A DNA stretch of 64,000 nucleotides from Alphaproteobacteria bacterium (GTDB taxonomy: Bacteria; Pseudomonadota; Alphaproteobacteria; RF32; CAG-239): positions 62,001 through 126,000 of the forward strand of contig JAQWBS010000002.1 in the NCBI GenBank assembly GCA_028706255.1, given 5' to 3'. This document shows positions 35,465 to 44,647 of this stretch, piece by piece; the stretch's first letter is position 1; every line of letters begins with the position of its first letter. A program made the position numbers and the translations under genes. Below the pieces are notes generated by a model, which ran no database searches, was not told the origin of the DNA, and worked only from the letters and a program-made list of their open reading frames with translations.

Positions 35465-35941
35465 ATGCTCCAGTTTAGAGATGAAATTACTGCAAATGAT
35501 CCTGAGATTATTAGGAACATTGCAAATTCTACGGGCTTTTTCGACAAAGATACTGCTGAAATCAGTGTTAACATTGCCCAAACTACGCTTAAAGGTTACA
35601 ATAAAGATAATTATAAGTTTCTGTTTGCTGAATATAATGGCAAAACCATTGCTTATGCTTGCTTCGGTCGAATCATTGATTCTAGCTCGACATATGAACT
35701 TTATTGGCTTTCAACTTTGAATGAATATCGTGGTTTAGGTATTGGGAAAAAAATTATTTCAGAACTCATAAATCATATCAAAAATCTTGGGGGTAGAAAA
35801 ATATATGTGAAAACCGATGGAACTTCACAATATGCACCAACAAGAAAATTTTATGAAAAGTGTGGTTTTAAAAATGAGGCTATTCTTAAGGAATATTATG
35901 AAAGTTATGACGACTGTTATATTTATTCTTATCATTTATGA
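35465..35941 (+). CDS. GNAT-family N-acetyltransferase
   Basis: 158 residues with a strong AAAGGAG site. The acetyl-CoA pyrophosphate-binding segment is LNEYRGLGIGKKIISELI (Q/R-x-x-G-x-G/A), followed by KIYVKTDGTSQYAPTRKFYE and CGFKNEAIL, all GNAT hallmarks. Substrate unknown; related enzymes acetylate amines, peptides or toxins. Probably cotranscribed with the 60-residue gene ahead. Confidence 0.85.
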   Translation: MLQFRDEITANDPEIIRNIANSTGFFDKDTAEISVNIAQTTLKGYNKDNYKFLFAEYNGKTIAYACFGRIIDSSSTYELYWLSTLNEYRGLGIGKKIISELINHIKNLGGRKIYVKTDGTSQYAPTRKFYEKCGFKNEAILKEYYESYDDCYIYSYHL

Positions 35942-35948
35942 TTAAACA

Positions 35949-35981
35949 AAAAGATATGCTCTCTAAAGGAGCATATCTTTT
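35949..35981. terminator. Bidirectional terminator between two GNAT genes
   Basis: A perfect 13-bp stem (AAAAGATATGCTC / GAGCATATCTTTT) with a 7-nt loop, A-rich before and T-rich after. Confidence 0.85.
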
Positions 35982-36405
35982 ATTTCAACTTTAGAAAAAG
36001 CACGGGATATGGTCTGCCTGAAGCATCTTGTTCTTTTCTATAAATCATTTTAAATCCAAGTTTTTGATAGAATTCATAAGCTTTTGGGTTTTGTTCATTG
36101 ACATCAACTTCATCAATTCCTAATTCATCAATCGCAAATTTCATCAACTTTGTTCCTAGTCCTTGATGAAAAAATTTTGGAGAAATAAAAAGCATTTCAA
36201 CTCTATTTTTTTGAACCCCCATAAAACCTTGCAATTCCTTTTCCACAATACCATAAACCTCTAACTGAGATAAAAACTCATGATAAACGACATCTCTGTA
36301 ATAAAGAATATCTTCTTCCGAAATAAACCCATGTGTCGCACGAACAGAAGCTTCCCATAGCTCTACGATTTCTTCATAAGCTTCTTTGCTAAGTTTTACA
36401 ATCAT
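35980..36405 (-). CDS. GNAT-family N-acetyltransferase
   Basis: 141 residues: LWEASVRATHGFISEEDI, MLFISPKFFHQGLGTKLMKF (CoA motif), NEQNPKAYEFYQKLGFKMI. This resembles small GNATs of the PanZ/YafP type. Substrate unknown. It is convergent with the GNAT to its left; the two are not close duplicates. Confidence 0.87.
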   Translation of the reverse strand: MIVKLSKEAYEEIVELWEASVRATHGFISEEDILYYRDVVYHEFLSQLEVYGIVEKELQGFMGVQKNRVEMLFISPKFFHQGLGTKLMKFAIDELGIDEVDVNEQNPKAYEFYQKLGFKMIYRKEQDASGRPYPVLFLKLK

Positions 36406-36420
36406 TTCATCTCCTTTACG

Positions 36421-36452
36421 AAAAAGGCGGTCTAAAAAAACCGCCTTTTTTT
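36421..36452. terminator. Terminator after aspS
   Basis: AAAAAGGCGG pairs with CCGCCTTTTT. Read on the minus strand it follows the aspS stop, with a T run after it. Confidence 0.85.
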
Positions 36453-36457
36453 ATTCC

Positions 36458-38218
36458 TTAGTCAACCAACTTAATTTTAAGCTCTTTAAGTTGTTGTTCA
36501 GTCACAACGTTTGGAGCTTGCATCATCAAGTCTTGTGCTTTTCCGTTCATTGGGAACAAAATAACTTCACGAATGCTTGGTTCATCAGCAAGCAGCATCA
36601 CGGTTCTATCAACCCCTGGGGCACAGCCCGCGTGCGGAGGTGCGCCATATTTGAAGGCACTAATCATGCCGCCAAATTTACTATCCACCACTTCTGGACC
36701 ATAACCCGCAATTTCAAATGCCTTATACATAATTTCAGGTCTGTGGTTTCTAACTGCGCCTGATGAAAGCTCAACCCCGTTGCAAACGATATCATATTGA
36801 TATGCTAAAATGTCTAATGGGTTCATCTTCAACAATGCCTCCATTCCGCCTTGTGGCATTGAGAATGGGTTATGAGAAAACTCAACAGCCCCAGTTTCTT
36901 CATTTTGTTCAAACATTGGAAAATCATTAATCCAACAAAAACGGAAAGCATCTTGATCAATTAAATCCAAATCTTCACCAAGTTTCGTACGAGCTCTGCC
37001 TGAGAACTTCGTCAATTTGTTTTTTTCGCCAGCCATAAAGAAGATTGCATCGCCGTCTTTCACGCCAAACTTAGATTTAAGTTCAGCCAATTTGTCTTCT
37101 GACAAAAGTTTTGCAATGCCTTTCGCATTTTCTTTAGCAAAAGCAACATATGCAATTCCGCCCATATCTGCTTCTTTGGCATAGTCATTCATTTTATCAA
37201 AAAATGAACGTGGTTTTTCAGCAATGCCTTCAACCACAATCGCACGAGCTTCTTTGCCTTCGTTAACCATTGTGTCATAAACTGAAAAACCGCTATTTCC
37301 GAAGAAATCTGTTGCATCTTGAATGAGGAGAGGGTTTCTTAAGTCTGGTTTATCATTACCATATTTAAGCATAGACTCTCTGAATGGAATTCTCACAAAC
37401 GGTGCTTGGTCAACTTTTTTGCCAACAGCAAATTCATTGAAAACCCCACCCAAAACAAATTCAATTGCCTTAAAAACATCATCTTGCGTTGCAAAAGACA
37501 TTTCCATATCGAGTTGATAAAATTCCCCTGGGGAACGGTCAGCACGAGGGTCTTCATCTCTGAAACATGGTGCAATTTGGAAATATCTATCAAAGCCTGA
37601 AACCATCAATAATTGTTTGAATTGTTGCGGTGCTTGCGGAAGGGCATAAAACTTCCCTGGGTTCACACGAGAAGGCACCAAAAAGTCACGAGCCCCTTCA
37701 GGAGAAGATGCCGTTAAGATTGGTGTTTGAAACTCTGTAAAGCCTTGAGCAATCATCAATTCACGCATTTTAGCAATTACTTTTGAACGAAGCATAATAT
37801 TCTTATGGAGCTTTTCTTTTCTCAAGTCTAAGAAACGATATTTCAAACGTAGCTCTTCCGGACTATCATCTTCCATTGCCACTTGAATTGGCAAAACGTC
37901 TGCCGAAGAATGGACTTCAATTTCGTTCACAATCATTTCAATTTCGCCAGTTGGCATATTCTTATTGGTGTTGCCTTCACGAGCAACAACTTTGCCAATA
38001 AAGCCAACCACCGATTCAGCTCTCAAGTCAGCAATTTTTTTGAATAAATCTGATGAACTATCCACAACACATTGAGTGATACCATAATGATCTCGCAAAT
38101 CTATGAAGCATAGGTTTCCCAAATCTCGTTTGCGGTGAATCCAACCCGCAATTTTCACCTCTTTGCCTGCGTCAGAAAGTCTGAGTTCTCCACAGGTATG
38201 TGTTCGATACATATTCAT
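36458..38218 (-). CDS. aspS: Aspartyl-tRNA synthetase
   Basis: 586 residues, the bacterial class IIb form. N-terminal OB domain ([20 protein letters not shown]), motif 2 in [21 protein letters not shown], motif 3 in [17 protein letters not shown], plus the bacterial insertion domain. Whether it is discriminating or also charges tRNA-Asn was not resolved. It stands alone. Confidence 0.97.
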   Translation of the reverse strand: MNMYRTHTCGELRLSDAGKEVKIAGWIHRKRDLGNLCFIDLRDHYGITQCVVDSSSDLFKKIADLRAESVVGFIGKVVAREGNTNKNMPTGEIEMIVNEIEVHSSADVLPIQVAMEDDSPEELRLKYRFLDLRKEKLHKNIMLRSKVIAKMRELMIAQGFTEFQTPILTASSPEGARDFLVPSRVNPGKFYALPQAPQQFKQLLMVSGFDRYFQIAPCFRDEDPRADRSPGEFYQLDMEMSFATQDDVFKAIEFVLGGVFNEFAVGKKVDQAPFVRIPFRESMLKYGNDKPDLRNPLLIQDATDFFGNSGFSVYDTMVNEGKEARAIVVEGIAEKPRSFFDKMNDYAKEADMGGIAYVAFAKENAKGIAKLLSEDKLAELKSKFGVKDGDAIFFMAGEKNKLTKFSGRARTKLGEDLDLIDQDAFRFCWINDFPMFEQNEETGAVEFSHNPFSMPQGGMEALLKMNPLDILAYQYDIVCNGVELSSGAVRNHRPEIMYKAFEIAGYGPEVVDSKFGGMISAFKYGAPPHAGCAPGVDRTVMLLADEPSIREVILFPMNGKAQDLMMQAPNVVTEQQLKELKIKLVD

Positions 38219-38355
38219 CTTTATAAAACCTCTTTAATTTGTTAAATAACAAAGATATTCTTATAATTTATTTAGGTTAATTGCAATGAAAAAAAGCTTG
38301 CTCACGCCATAAAAAAGGATTAATTATGAATATAAATTGAGATTAAGGATTAAAG

Positions 38356-39540
38356 ATGAACGTAATTGAAAAAAACGAAGAATTAATTGAGTTTTGTCGT
38401 CGCTTAAAGAATAAAGAATTTATCACTGTTGATTTAGAATTTTTAAGAGAAAAAACATATTATGCAAAGCTCTGCCTCATTCAAGTGGGCAGTGTGGAGG
38501 AGTGTGCCATCATCGACCCTTTGGCAGAAGGCATTAATTTGCAACCTTTCTTTGACATTATGTCTGATAAAAAAATTGTCAAAGTGTTTCACTCTTGCCG
38601 TCAAGATGTTGAAATCATCCATAACCTCACTAACAAAATTCCTGAACCAATTTTTGATACGCAAATTGCGGCAATGGTTTGCGGCTATGGTGAATCTGTC
38701 AGCTATGAAACTTTGGTGAACAAAATTGTTAAGCAAGAATTAGACAAGACTTCTCGTCTTTCAAACTGGGGCAAACGTCCGCTTGATGAAAAACAACTAA
38801 AATATGCCCTATCAGATGTCACTCATTTGCGAGATATTTATCTTAATCTTAAAGAAAATCTTGAAAAAAATAATTCTCTCCATTGGCTTGATGAAGAGAT
38901 GGAGATATTGAAAACGCCAGAAACGTATTTCGTTGACCCTTATGACGTGTGGCAAAAAATTAAACATCGTTCTCATAATGTCAAATTTTTAACCCTGCTT
39001 CGAGAACTTGCAGCTTGGCGTGAAAAACGTTCTCAACGCAAAAACACTCTCCGCCAATCTGTCATCAAAGATGAAGTTTTACTTAGCATTGCGGCAATTT
39101 CCCCAACAAGTCATGAAGAACTTGCAGAAATCAGAAACATTCGCAAAGATGTGCTTTCTGGCAAACTTGCTGATGAAATTATTGAAGTGGTTAAAGCTTT
39201 CAAGGAAATTAAGCCAGAAGATTATGTGAAGTTACCAAAAGAAAAAAATAATAACAGTTTTTCAGCGGCACTTTATGAACTTCTAAAAATGTTACTCAAG
39301 ATTGTTAGCCAAGAAAAAGGAGTGGTTGCGAAACTCATTGCGAGTGATGATGATTTGCGAGATTTTGCTTCTTTTAGAGATGAAAATAATCCAATTTTGA
39401 AAGGTTGGAGATTGAAAATTTTTGGAACGGACGCCCTTGAGCTTCGTGAAGGAAAAATTTATATCAAATATAACAATGCCAAGAAAACAATTGATCTCAT
39501 CAAAACTGAACCAGAACCAAAAAAGGAAGAAAAGAAATAG
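38356..39540 (+). CDS. rnd: Ribonuclease D
   Basis: 394 residues. DEDD exonuclease residues: D26 and E28 in ITVDLEFLREKTYYAKLCLI, the Asp in VFHSCRQDVEII, and YALSDVTHLRDIY (Y-x3-D). An HRDC domain follows (LTLLRELAAWREKRSQRKN). It trims tRNA and other RNA 3' ends. The gene is transcribed alone, divergent from aspS. Confidence 0.95.
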   Translation: MNVIEKNEELIEFCRRLKNKEFITVDLEFLREKTYYAKLCLIQVGSVEECAIIDPLAEGINLQPFFDIMSDKKIVKVFHSCRQDVEIIHNLTNKIPEPIFDTQIAAMVCGYGESVSYETLVNKIVKQELDKTSRLSNWGKRPLDEKQLKYALSDVTHLRDIYLNLKENLEKNNSLHWLDEEMEILKTPETYFVDPYDVWQKIKHRSHNVKFLTLLRELAAWREKRSQRKNTLRQSVIKDEVLLSIAAISPTSHEELAEIRNIRKDVLSGKLADEIIEVVKAFKEIKPEDYVKLPKEKNNNSFSAALYELLKMLLKIVSQEKGVVAKLIASDDDLRDFASFRDENNPILKGWRLKIFGTDALELREGKIYIKYNNAKKTIDLIKTEPEPKKEEKK

Positions 39541-39562
39541 AACCTTTTGAGAAGGTTCTTTT
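39539..39562. terminator. Terminator after rnd
   Basis: AGAACCTT pairs with AAGGTTCT, then TTTTC. It can serve both convergent genes. Confidence 0.7.
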
Positions 39563-39569
39563 CAACATC

Positions 39570-39845
39570 TTAAAATATTTCTATCAAAGAAAGAATTTCG
39601 CGAACTTTTTCAGATTTCACTGAATAGTAAATTTCTTGAGCTTTTCGCTTTGTTTTCACAACTTTAGCTTTTCTTAAAACAGCCAAATGTTGAGAAAGAG
39701 AAGATTGGCTAATGCCTATTTGTTTCACCAAATCATTCACCTTTTGTTCTTCTTGCTCAATGGCACAGATGATTTCTAGTCTTTTAATATTTGACAAAGC
39801 TTTTAGAAGGCTTACTGCCTCTTTAACATTCTCTTTTTTATTCAT
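39570..39845 (-). CDS. ArsR-family winged-helix regulator
   Basis: 91 residues: LLKALSNIKRLEIICAI, recognition region QIGISQSSLSQHLAVLRKA, wing AQEIYYSVKSEKV. There is no cysteine, so it is not a classic arsenic or metal sensor; BigR/SoxR-type sulfur sensors and non-metal ArsR repressors are alternatives, though their two cysteines are also missing. It is divergent from xseB-ispA across 160 bp. Confidence 0.88.
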   Translation of the reverse strand: MNKKENVKEAVSLLKALSNIKRLEIICAIEQEEQKVNDLVKQIGISQSSLSQHLAVLRKAKVVKTKRKAQEIYYSVKSEKVREILSLIEIF

Positions 39846-40005
39846 TATTTTCTCCTTATAACAACAAAACCTAAATTAGCATTTTAAGGAAAAGCCTCCA
39901 AGTTCTAAGAAGTCCTAAAGACATATAACTTTTAGCTTTAGTTAAAAAGTATAGGGTTGAATTTTTGTTATGCTTATAATAATATTCAACTCAACAGGAG
40001 AAAAA

Positions 40006-40248
40006 ATGATGACTGATAAAGAATTGGAAAAAATAACTTTTGAAGAAGCATTATTGCAACTTGAAAATATTGTACGCGAACTTGAAGCAGGACGAATCAA
40101 ACTTGATGATGCAGTAAGTGCTTACGAAAAAGCTGTTAAGCTTAAAGCTTTTTGTGATGACAAACTCAAATCTGCCCAGCTTAAAATTGAGAAGATTGAA
40201 GTTTCTCCGCAAGGCGAAATTAAAACCACAGATTTTGTTGCAGAATAA
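40006..40248 (+). CDS. xseB: Exodeoxyribonuclease VII small subunit
   Basis: About 80 residues from the ATG that has AGGAG six bases upstream. TFEEALLQLENIVRELEAGR and AVSAYEKAVKLKAFCDDKL are the family signature. XseB binds XseA in the nuclease that degrades single-stranded DNA. It is followed after 4 bp by ispA, the usual proteobacterial order. Confidence 0.95.
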   Translation: MMTDKELEKITFEEALLQLENIVRELEAGRIKLDDAVSAYEKAVKLKAFCDDKLKSAQLKIEKIEVSPQGEIKTTDFVAE

Positions 40249-40252
40249 ATCA

Positions 40253-41152
40253 ATGAGCGAAATCAAGCAAATCCTCTCCAATTACTCACAAAAGTTCAAT
40301 GCCGAACTTGTCACGCTTTTTGCCTTACCACAAGGTCACGAAAAAAGAGTTATGGAAGCCATGGCTTATTCCATTATGAATGGAGGCAAAAGACTTAGGG
40401 CTTTTCTGGTTTATGAAACAGCAAAACTTTTTGGCGTGCCTTTTGAGAAATCTTTCCGCACTTCTGCGGCTTTAGAGATGGTTCATGCCTATTCTCTTAT
40501 TCACGATGACTTACCTGCAATGGATGATGACACCCTTCGACGAGGCAAACCCACTTGTCACATTCAATTTGACGAGGCAACTGCAATCATAGCAGGTGAC
40601 GGGTTGCTAACTTATGCTTTTGAGATTTTAAGTGATACACAAACACATCCCGAAGCCAATGTTCGTTGCAAGCTTATTCAGATGATTGCAAATGCTGGCG
40701 GGGCGTATAATGGTATGGTGGCGGGGCAAATGCTTGACCTTCATGCGGAAAAATGTGACAGACAAGAAAAAAATGAGGCCCTTATTAAACATATTGAGGA
40801 AATGAAGACAGGAAGGCTCTTAAAATTTGCCTGTGAGGCTGGAGCTGTTTTAGGTAATGCAAGTTCTGATGAATTTAAGGCACTCGGAAAATATGCTCGA
40901 GCAATTGGGATGGCTTTTCAAATTGCTGATGATATTTTGGATATGGAAGGCGATCCAAGCCTTGTGGGGAAAACACTTAAGAAAGACATCGACCAAGGGA
41001 AAATCACTTTTGTGACCCTATATGGCGTTGAGAAAGCTAAGAAAGTCGCTCAAGAACTCACTGACACTGCCATTCAGGAGCTTTCAATTTTTGGTGAAAA
41101 AGCAAACACGCTTAAACTTCTTGCACAATTTATTATTGATAGAAACCATTAA
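40253..41152 (+). CDS. ispA: Farnesyl diphosphate synthase
   Basis: The start at 40253 (MSEIKQILSNY) directly follows the xseB stop; longer in-frame extensions would run inside xseB. 299 residues. First Asp-rich motif HDDLPAMDDD (84-93) with DTLRRGKPTCH, second motif FQIADDILD, and NGGKRLRAFLVYE. It joins isoprenyl units to farnesyl diphosphate for quinone and undecaprenyl synthesis. Confidence 0.96.
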   Translation: MSEIKQILSNYSQKFNAELVTLFALPQGHEKRVMEAMAYSIMNGGKRLRAFLVYETAKLFGVPFEKSFRTSAALEMVHAYSLIHDDLPAMDDDTLRRGKPTCHIQFDEATAIIAGDGLLTYAFEILSDTQTHPEANVRCKLIQMIANAGGAYNGMVAGQMLDLHAEKCDRQEKNEALIKHIEEMKTGRLLKFACEAGAVLGNASSDEFKALGKYARAIGMAFQIADDILDMEGDPSLVGKTLKKDIDQGKITFVTLYGVEKAKKVAQELTDTAIQELSIFGEKANTLKLLAQFIIDRNH

Positions 41153-41170
41153 AGTTCTTAATTGGACACA

Positions 41171-41202
41171 AAAAAATAGCTCTCAATTGAGAGCTATTTT
41201 TT
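41171..41202. terminator. Bidirectional terminator
   Basis: A fully palindromic stem AAAAATAGCTCTCAA / TTGAGAGCTATTTTT with A and T runs on the two sides, between convergent ispA and the dsbA-like gene. Confidence 0.88.
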
Positions 41203-41218
41203 ATTTCAGGTTTTGAAC

Positions 41219-41929
41219 CTATTTTGCAGCATTAATAGCTGATTGAATTTCATCAGCAGAGAATGTTTGCAAAAGTTTGCCGTCCAAAATCATTGTAGGA
41301 ACGCCACTTACTTGAATTTTATTTGCAAGTGCAGAGATGTTGCCAAGAATTTCAGCAGGTTTTCCAGATTCAACAGAAGCTTTCATTTGTTCCAAATCAA
41401 CACCGCTTTTAACAGCCAATTCATCAACTTTAGCTTCAGTCAAAGCACCATTGTGAGAGAACAAAGCATCGTTGAAACCAGCGAATTTACCTTGTTCATT
41501 TGCAGCAACAATAGCTTTAGCTGAATATACAGAGATTGGGCCCAAGAAAGTTAATGGTTTGAAAACAAACTTAACGTCTGGATTGTTAGCCATAACATCT
41601 TTCAAAACAGGGTACAATTTGTGGCAATAGCCGCAAGAATAATCGTAGAAAACAGCCAATGTTACTTTTGCATCAACAGGGCCTACGAATGGAGAGTTAG
41701 GGTCGTTAGTGATTTCGCTAACGCTGTCTTTAATTACAGCTTGAGCAGCTTCAAGTTGAGCTTGTCTTGCTTGATTTTCATAACTTTGAAGAGATTCAAC
41801 AACAATCGCAGGATTGTTTTTCAAAACTTCTGTAACAGCTTTTTCTGTTCCCAATTTGCCAACAAGACTGATAACAATCGCTACCACAGCCAACAAAATA
41901 GCAACAATAGAAAGAATATTTTTTTTCAT
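41219..41929 (-). CDS. DsbA-family thiol oxidoreductase
   Basis: 236 residues with an uncleaved-looking N-terminal anchor (residues 5-24), a coiled region and a thioredoxin-like domain with C99-G-Y-C102 (AVFYDYSCGYCHKLYP) and cis-Pro loop SGVPTMILDG. It probably acts in the periplasm forming or isomerising disulfides. The membrane anchor and CGYC active site are common in alphaproteobacterial DsbA-like proteins, some close to ScsC or BdbD. Monocistronic. Confidence 0.87.
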   Translation of the reverse strand: MKKNILSIVAILLAVVAIVISLVGKLGTEKAVTEVLKNNPAIVVESLQSYENQARQAQLEAAQAVIKDSVSEITNDPNSPFVGPVDAKVTLAVFYDYSCGYCHKLYPVLKDVMANNPDVKFVFKPLTFLGPISVYSAKAIVAANEQGKFAGFNDALFSHNGALTEAKVDELAVKSGVDLEQMKASVESGKPAEILGNISALANKIQVSGVPTMILDGKLLQTFSADEIQSAINAAK

Positions 41930-42089
41930 AATTATTTCCTTAAGTTTGTTATTTCAAAATACCTTTCCAATTTAGTACTTAATCTCATTTTTTACAAGAG
42001 ATAAATTAAACTTTCCAAATGTTTTTATTAAATGATTCTTCATAATCCTTCATATATACTTTAAAGAATCATAAATAAGGATAAATAAC

Positions 42090-42749
42090 ATGTTCGGAAC
42101 AAAAATTTCGCTCTTTGGTAATTCTAAATCTTTAGAGAAAAAAATTGACCTCTTTCATGACAATATCATTGATGTAACAATGATATTTAAGAAAGCAATT
42201 AAAGTTTTTCTTAGTGAACAACGTAGCGAATCATATAAAAAGCTCAGTGGACAAATTAAACAGGTTGAACATGATGCTGACACGCTTCGCCGTGATATTG
42301 AAAACAACCTTTATTCTCGAAATCTAATTCCCGATTTGCGTGGTGACGTTTTGCAATTGGTTGAAAATTTGGATAAAGTCGTTAATAAATTTGATGAAGT
42401 TACTTATAAATTCTATGTTGAACGCCCTGACATTCCTGCTGAATACCACATTCGTCTGACAGAGCTTTGTTCCCAAGTTGCTGAATGTGTTGAAAACATG
42501 GTCATTGCCTCGCGTGCTTTTTTCAGAAATTTCAATGTCGTCAGAGATTATGCCCAAAAAGTTTACTTCATTGAGAGCGAAACAGATATCACCTCTGGAA
42601 AACTTAGAGAATCCATTTTTGATTCAGAGCTTCCTTTGGCAAACAAACTCCAAATTAGCTCCTTTGTCAGTGTGGTTGCTGATATTGCCGATATTGCTGA
42701 AGATTGTATTGATGAACTTCTCATTTTCGCCATTAAGAGAGATATTTAA
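42090..42749 (+). CDS. PhoU-like (DUF47 family) phosphate regulator
   Basis: 219 residues, all helical, with the DUF47 pattern: LFHDNIIDVTMIFKKAI, EHDADTLRRDIENNLYS, PDLRGDVLQLVENLDKVVNK and EDCIDELLIFAIKR. It resembles PhoU and is almost always paired with a PiT transporter gene, as here where the next start lies 3 bp after its stop. It likely regulates that transporter. Confidence 0.9.
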   Translation: MFGTKISLFGNSKSLEKKIDLFHDNIIDVTMIFKKAIKVFLSEQRSESYKKLSGQIKQVEHDADTLRRDIENNLYSRNLIPDLRGDVLQLVENLDKVVNKFDEVTYKFYVERPDIPAEYHIRLTELCSQVAECVENMVIASRAFFRNFNVVRDYAQKVYFIESETDITSGKLRESIFDSELPLANKLQISSFVSVVADIADIAEDCIDELLIFAIKRDI

Positions 42750-42751
42750 CC

Positions 42752-43801
42752 ATGGATTATGTCTTTTATCTTTTTTTAAGTAGCGGACTTTTCTTAGGGT
42801 GGTCACTTGGCGCAAGTGATGCTTCCAACATATTTGGAACAGCTGTTGGCACAAAAATGATAAAATTTCGCACGGCTGCCATTATTTCTTCAATTTTTAT
42901 CATTATTGGGGCTGTTGTTGCAGGAAGTGGTGCAAGTGAAACTTTGGGCGAATTAGGAAGCGTGAATGCACTTGCTGGTGCATTCATGGTCGCACTCGCC
43001 GCCGCAGTGACAATTTATATTATGGTCGATTTTTCTATTCCTGTTTCAACCTCACAAGCCATTGTTGGGGCAATTATCGGCTGGAACTTATATAGTGGCA
43101 AAGAAACAGATTTTTCAGTTCTTTCAAAAATTGTCAGCACATGGGTCATCTGCCCTATTCTTGCAGGACTTATTGCGGTGATTGTCTTTTTAATTGTTAG
43201 AACTTTTTTGAAAAAATCTAAAATCCATCTCATTCAACTTGATTTCTATACAAGAATCGGACTCATTCTTGCAGGCGCTTTTGGGGCTTATGCTTTGGGT
43301 GCTAACAACATTGCCAATGTGATGGGGGTTTTTGCCCCATCTAGTCCATTTGCTGATGTTGACTTTAAACTATTCAGCCTTAATAGCGTGCAAGTTCTTT
43401 TCCTGATTGGGGCAATTGCAATTAGTGTTGGGGTGTTTACTTATTCTCATAAAGTCATTCACACAATTGGCAAAGGCATTATGTCTATGAGCCCAATTGT
43501 GGCTTTGATTGTTGTCTTTTCCCAAGCTTTGGTTTTGTTTCTTTTTTCATCTGAAGGATTGAGAGATTTTCTGCTTTCTCACAATCTCCCTGCCCTTCCC
43601 CTTGTTCCTGTTTCAAGCACACAGGCTGTGATTGGAGCGATTTTAGGTATTGGCATTCTCAAAGGAGGCAAAGGTATCAAATGGTCTATCACTGGAAAGA
43701 TTGCTCTTGGTTGGATTTTAACCCCAACTCTGGCTACAATTCTTTGCTTTGTTTCTCTGTTCTTCCTTGAAAATGTTTTTAATTTGAAAGTTTATTCATA
43801 G
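42752..43801 (+). CDS. PiT-family inorganic phosphate transporter
   Basis: 349 residues with about ten membrane helices. Both halves carry the family repeat: SLGASDASNIFGTAVGTK near the N-terminus and YALGANNIANVMGVFAP in the middle, plus PVSTSQAIVGAIIGW and PVSSTQAVIGAILGIG. It imports phosphate with a cation. Translationally coupled to the PhoU-like gene. Confidence 0.95.
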   Translation: MDYVFYLFLSSGLFLGWSLGASDASNIFGTAVGTKMIKFRTAAIISSIFIIIGAVVAGSGASETLGELGSVNALAGAFMVALAAAVTIYIMVDFSIPVSTSQAIVGAIIGWNLYSGKETDFSVLSKIVSTWVICPILAGLIAVIVFLIVRTFLKKSKIHLIQLDFYTRIGLILAGAFGAYALGANNIANVMGVFAPSSPFADVDFKLFSLNSVQVLFLIGAIAISVGVFTYSHKVIHTIGKGIMSMSPIVALIVVFSQALVLFLFSSEGLRDFLLSHNLPALPLVPVSSTQAVIGAILGIGILKGGKGIKWSITGKIALGWILTPTLATILCFVSLFFLENVFNLKVYS

Positions 43802-43804
43802 GTT

Positions 43805-43837
43805 AAAAAAAGCTTCCAGATTTGGAAGCTTTTTTTA
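43805..43837. terminator. Terminator between the phosphate operon and the pilin operon
   Basis: AAAAAAAGCTTCCA pairs with GGAAGCTTTTTTT around a 5-nt loop. Confidence 0.88.
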
Positions 43838-43848
43838 ATTCGTTGGAA

Positions 43849-44574
43849 TTACATTGCTAGATTGTTCCAGCCTTTTCTTTCCTGTTTTTGAGGTTCATTC
43901 TTTTCCCAACTCTTTGCTGGTGCAGTGTTTTTCTTATTTTGATTAATGATTTCACTGTCTTTTTTATTTTGTGCAACACCAACAGGCACAACTTGTCCCA
44001 ACAACGCAGGTGAAACAAACGGCAGTGGTTGAGCATTCATATCACTAATAAGTGTTTCAATGATTGCAGCACCAGGTGTGAAGTTATATGCTCTGATTTT
44101 CCCTGCATAAAAAAGCGTGATAGAAGGACAAGGAGATGAAAGGAGCACATCTGTATAATCAACCCCTCTTAAAAATCTAAACATCATTCGTGGCCTGATA
44201 ATGCAATTTGATTGTTGGTTAGATATATTTTCTTCTGTTGACAACAACACATCTACCAAAACATTTCTCAGTTCAGATTGAAGCGTGCCACAAAAAGATT
44301 TAATTGCCATTCCATCAACCGTATAACCATTATAATCTGGAGAAACAGCTTCAACATAGTAACAAAACACGGCCTCGGATTCTTCAATGTTTTTTGTTGC
44401 CGCCTTTCCAATAGAATCTCTGATTTGGGGAAGAATTTCTGCCTTTTCTTGAGCATTTCGACGCCAAGAATCTTTGTCTCCTTGAAAAGATTTAACACCA
44501 GAATTTCCAAATTGCGCTTCTGCTGCTGTGAAAGATAAGCAAAGAACAACTAGACTAAATAATATTTTCTTCAT
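43849..44574 (-). CDS. Secreted protein at the end of the pilin operon, unknown function
   Basis: 241 residues with a signal peptide (ending about TAAEAQ, residue 21). The mature part has six or more cysteines that could form disulfides (e.g. VFCYYVE, FCGTLQ, SNCIIRP, SSPCPSI) and a Lys/Asn/Pro-rich C-terminal tail. I recognise no family. It is the last of three minus-strand genes whose first two encode pilin-like proteins; an intercistronic hairpin precedes it. A periplasmic or surface partner of those proteins is plausible. Confidence 0.7.
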   Translation of the reverse strand: MKKILFSLVVLCLSFTAAEAQFGNSGVKSFQGDKDSWRRNAQEKAEILPQIRDSIGKAATKNIEESEAVFCYYVEAVSPDYNGYTVDGMAIKSFCGTLQSELRNVLVDVLLSTEENISNQQSNCIIRPRMMFRFLRGVDYTDVLLSSPCPSITLFYAGKIRAYNFTPGAAIIETLISDMNAQPLPFVSPALLGQVVPVGVAQNKKDSEIINQNKKNTAPAKSWEKNEPQKQERKGWNNLAM

Positions 44575-44611
44575 TTTATAAACTCCCTATTTTATCCTAT
44601 AAAATAAGTTA

Positions 44612-44631
44612 CACCCTGTTTTTACAGGGTG
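44612..44631 (-). other. Intercistronic hairpin
   Basis: CACCCTGT pairs with ACAGGGTG around a 4-nt loop, between the large pseudopilin gene and the secreted-protein gene. No T run follows, so it may be an RNA-processing or stability element rather than a terminator. Confidence 0.5.
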
Positions 44632-44647
44632 CAACAAGAATTTTAAA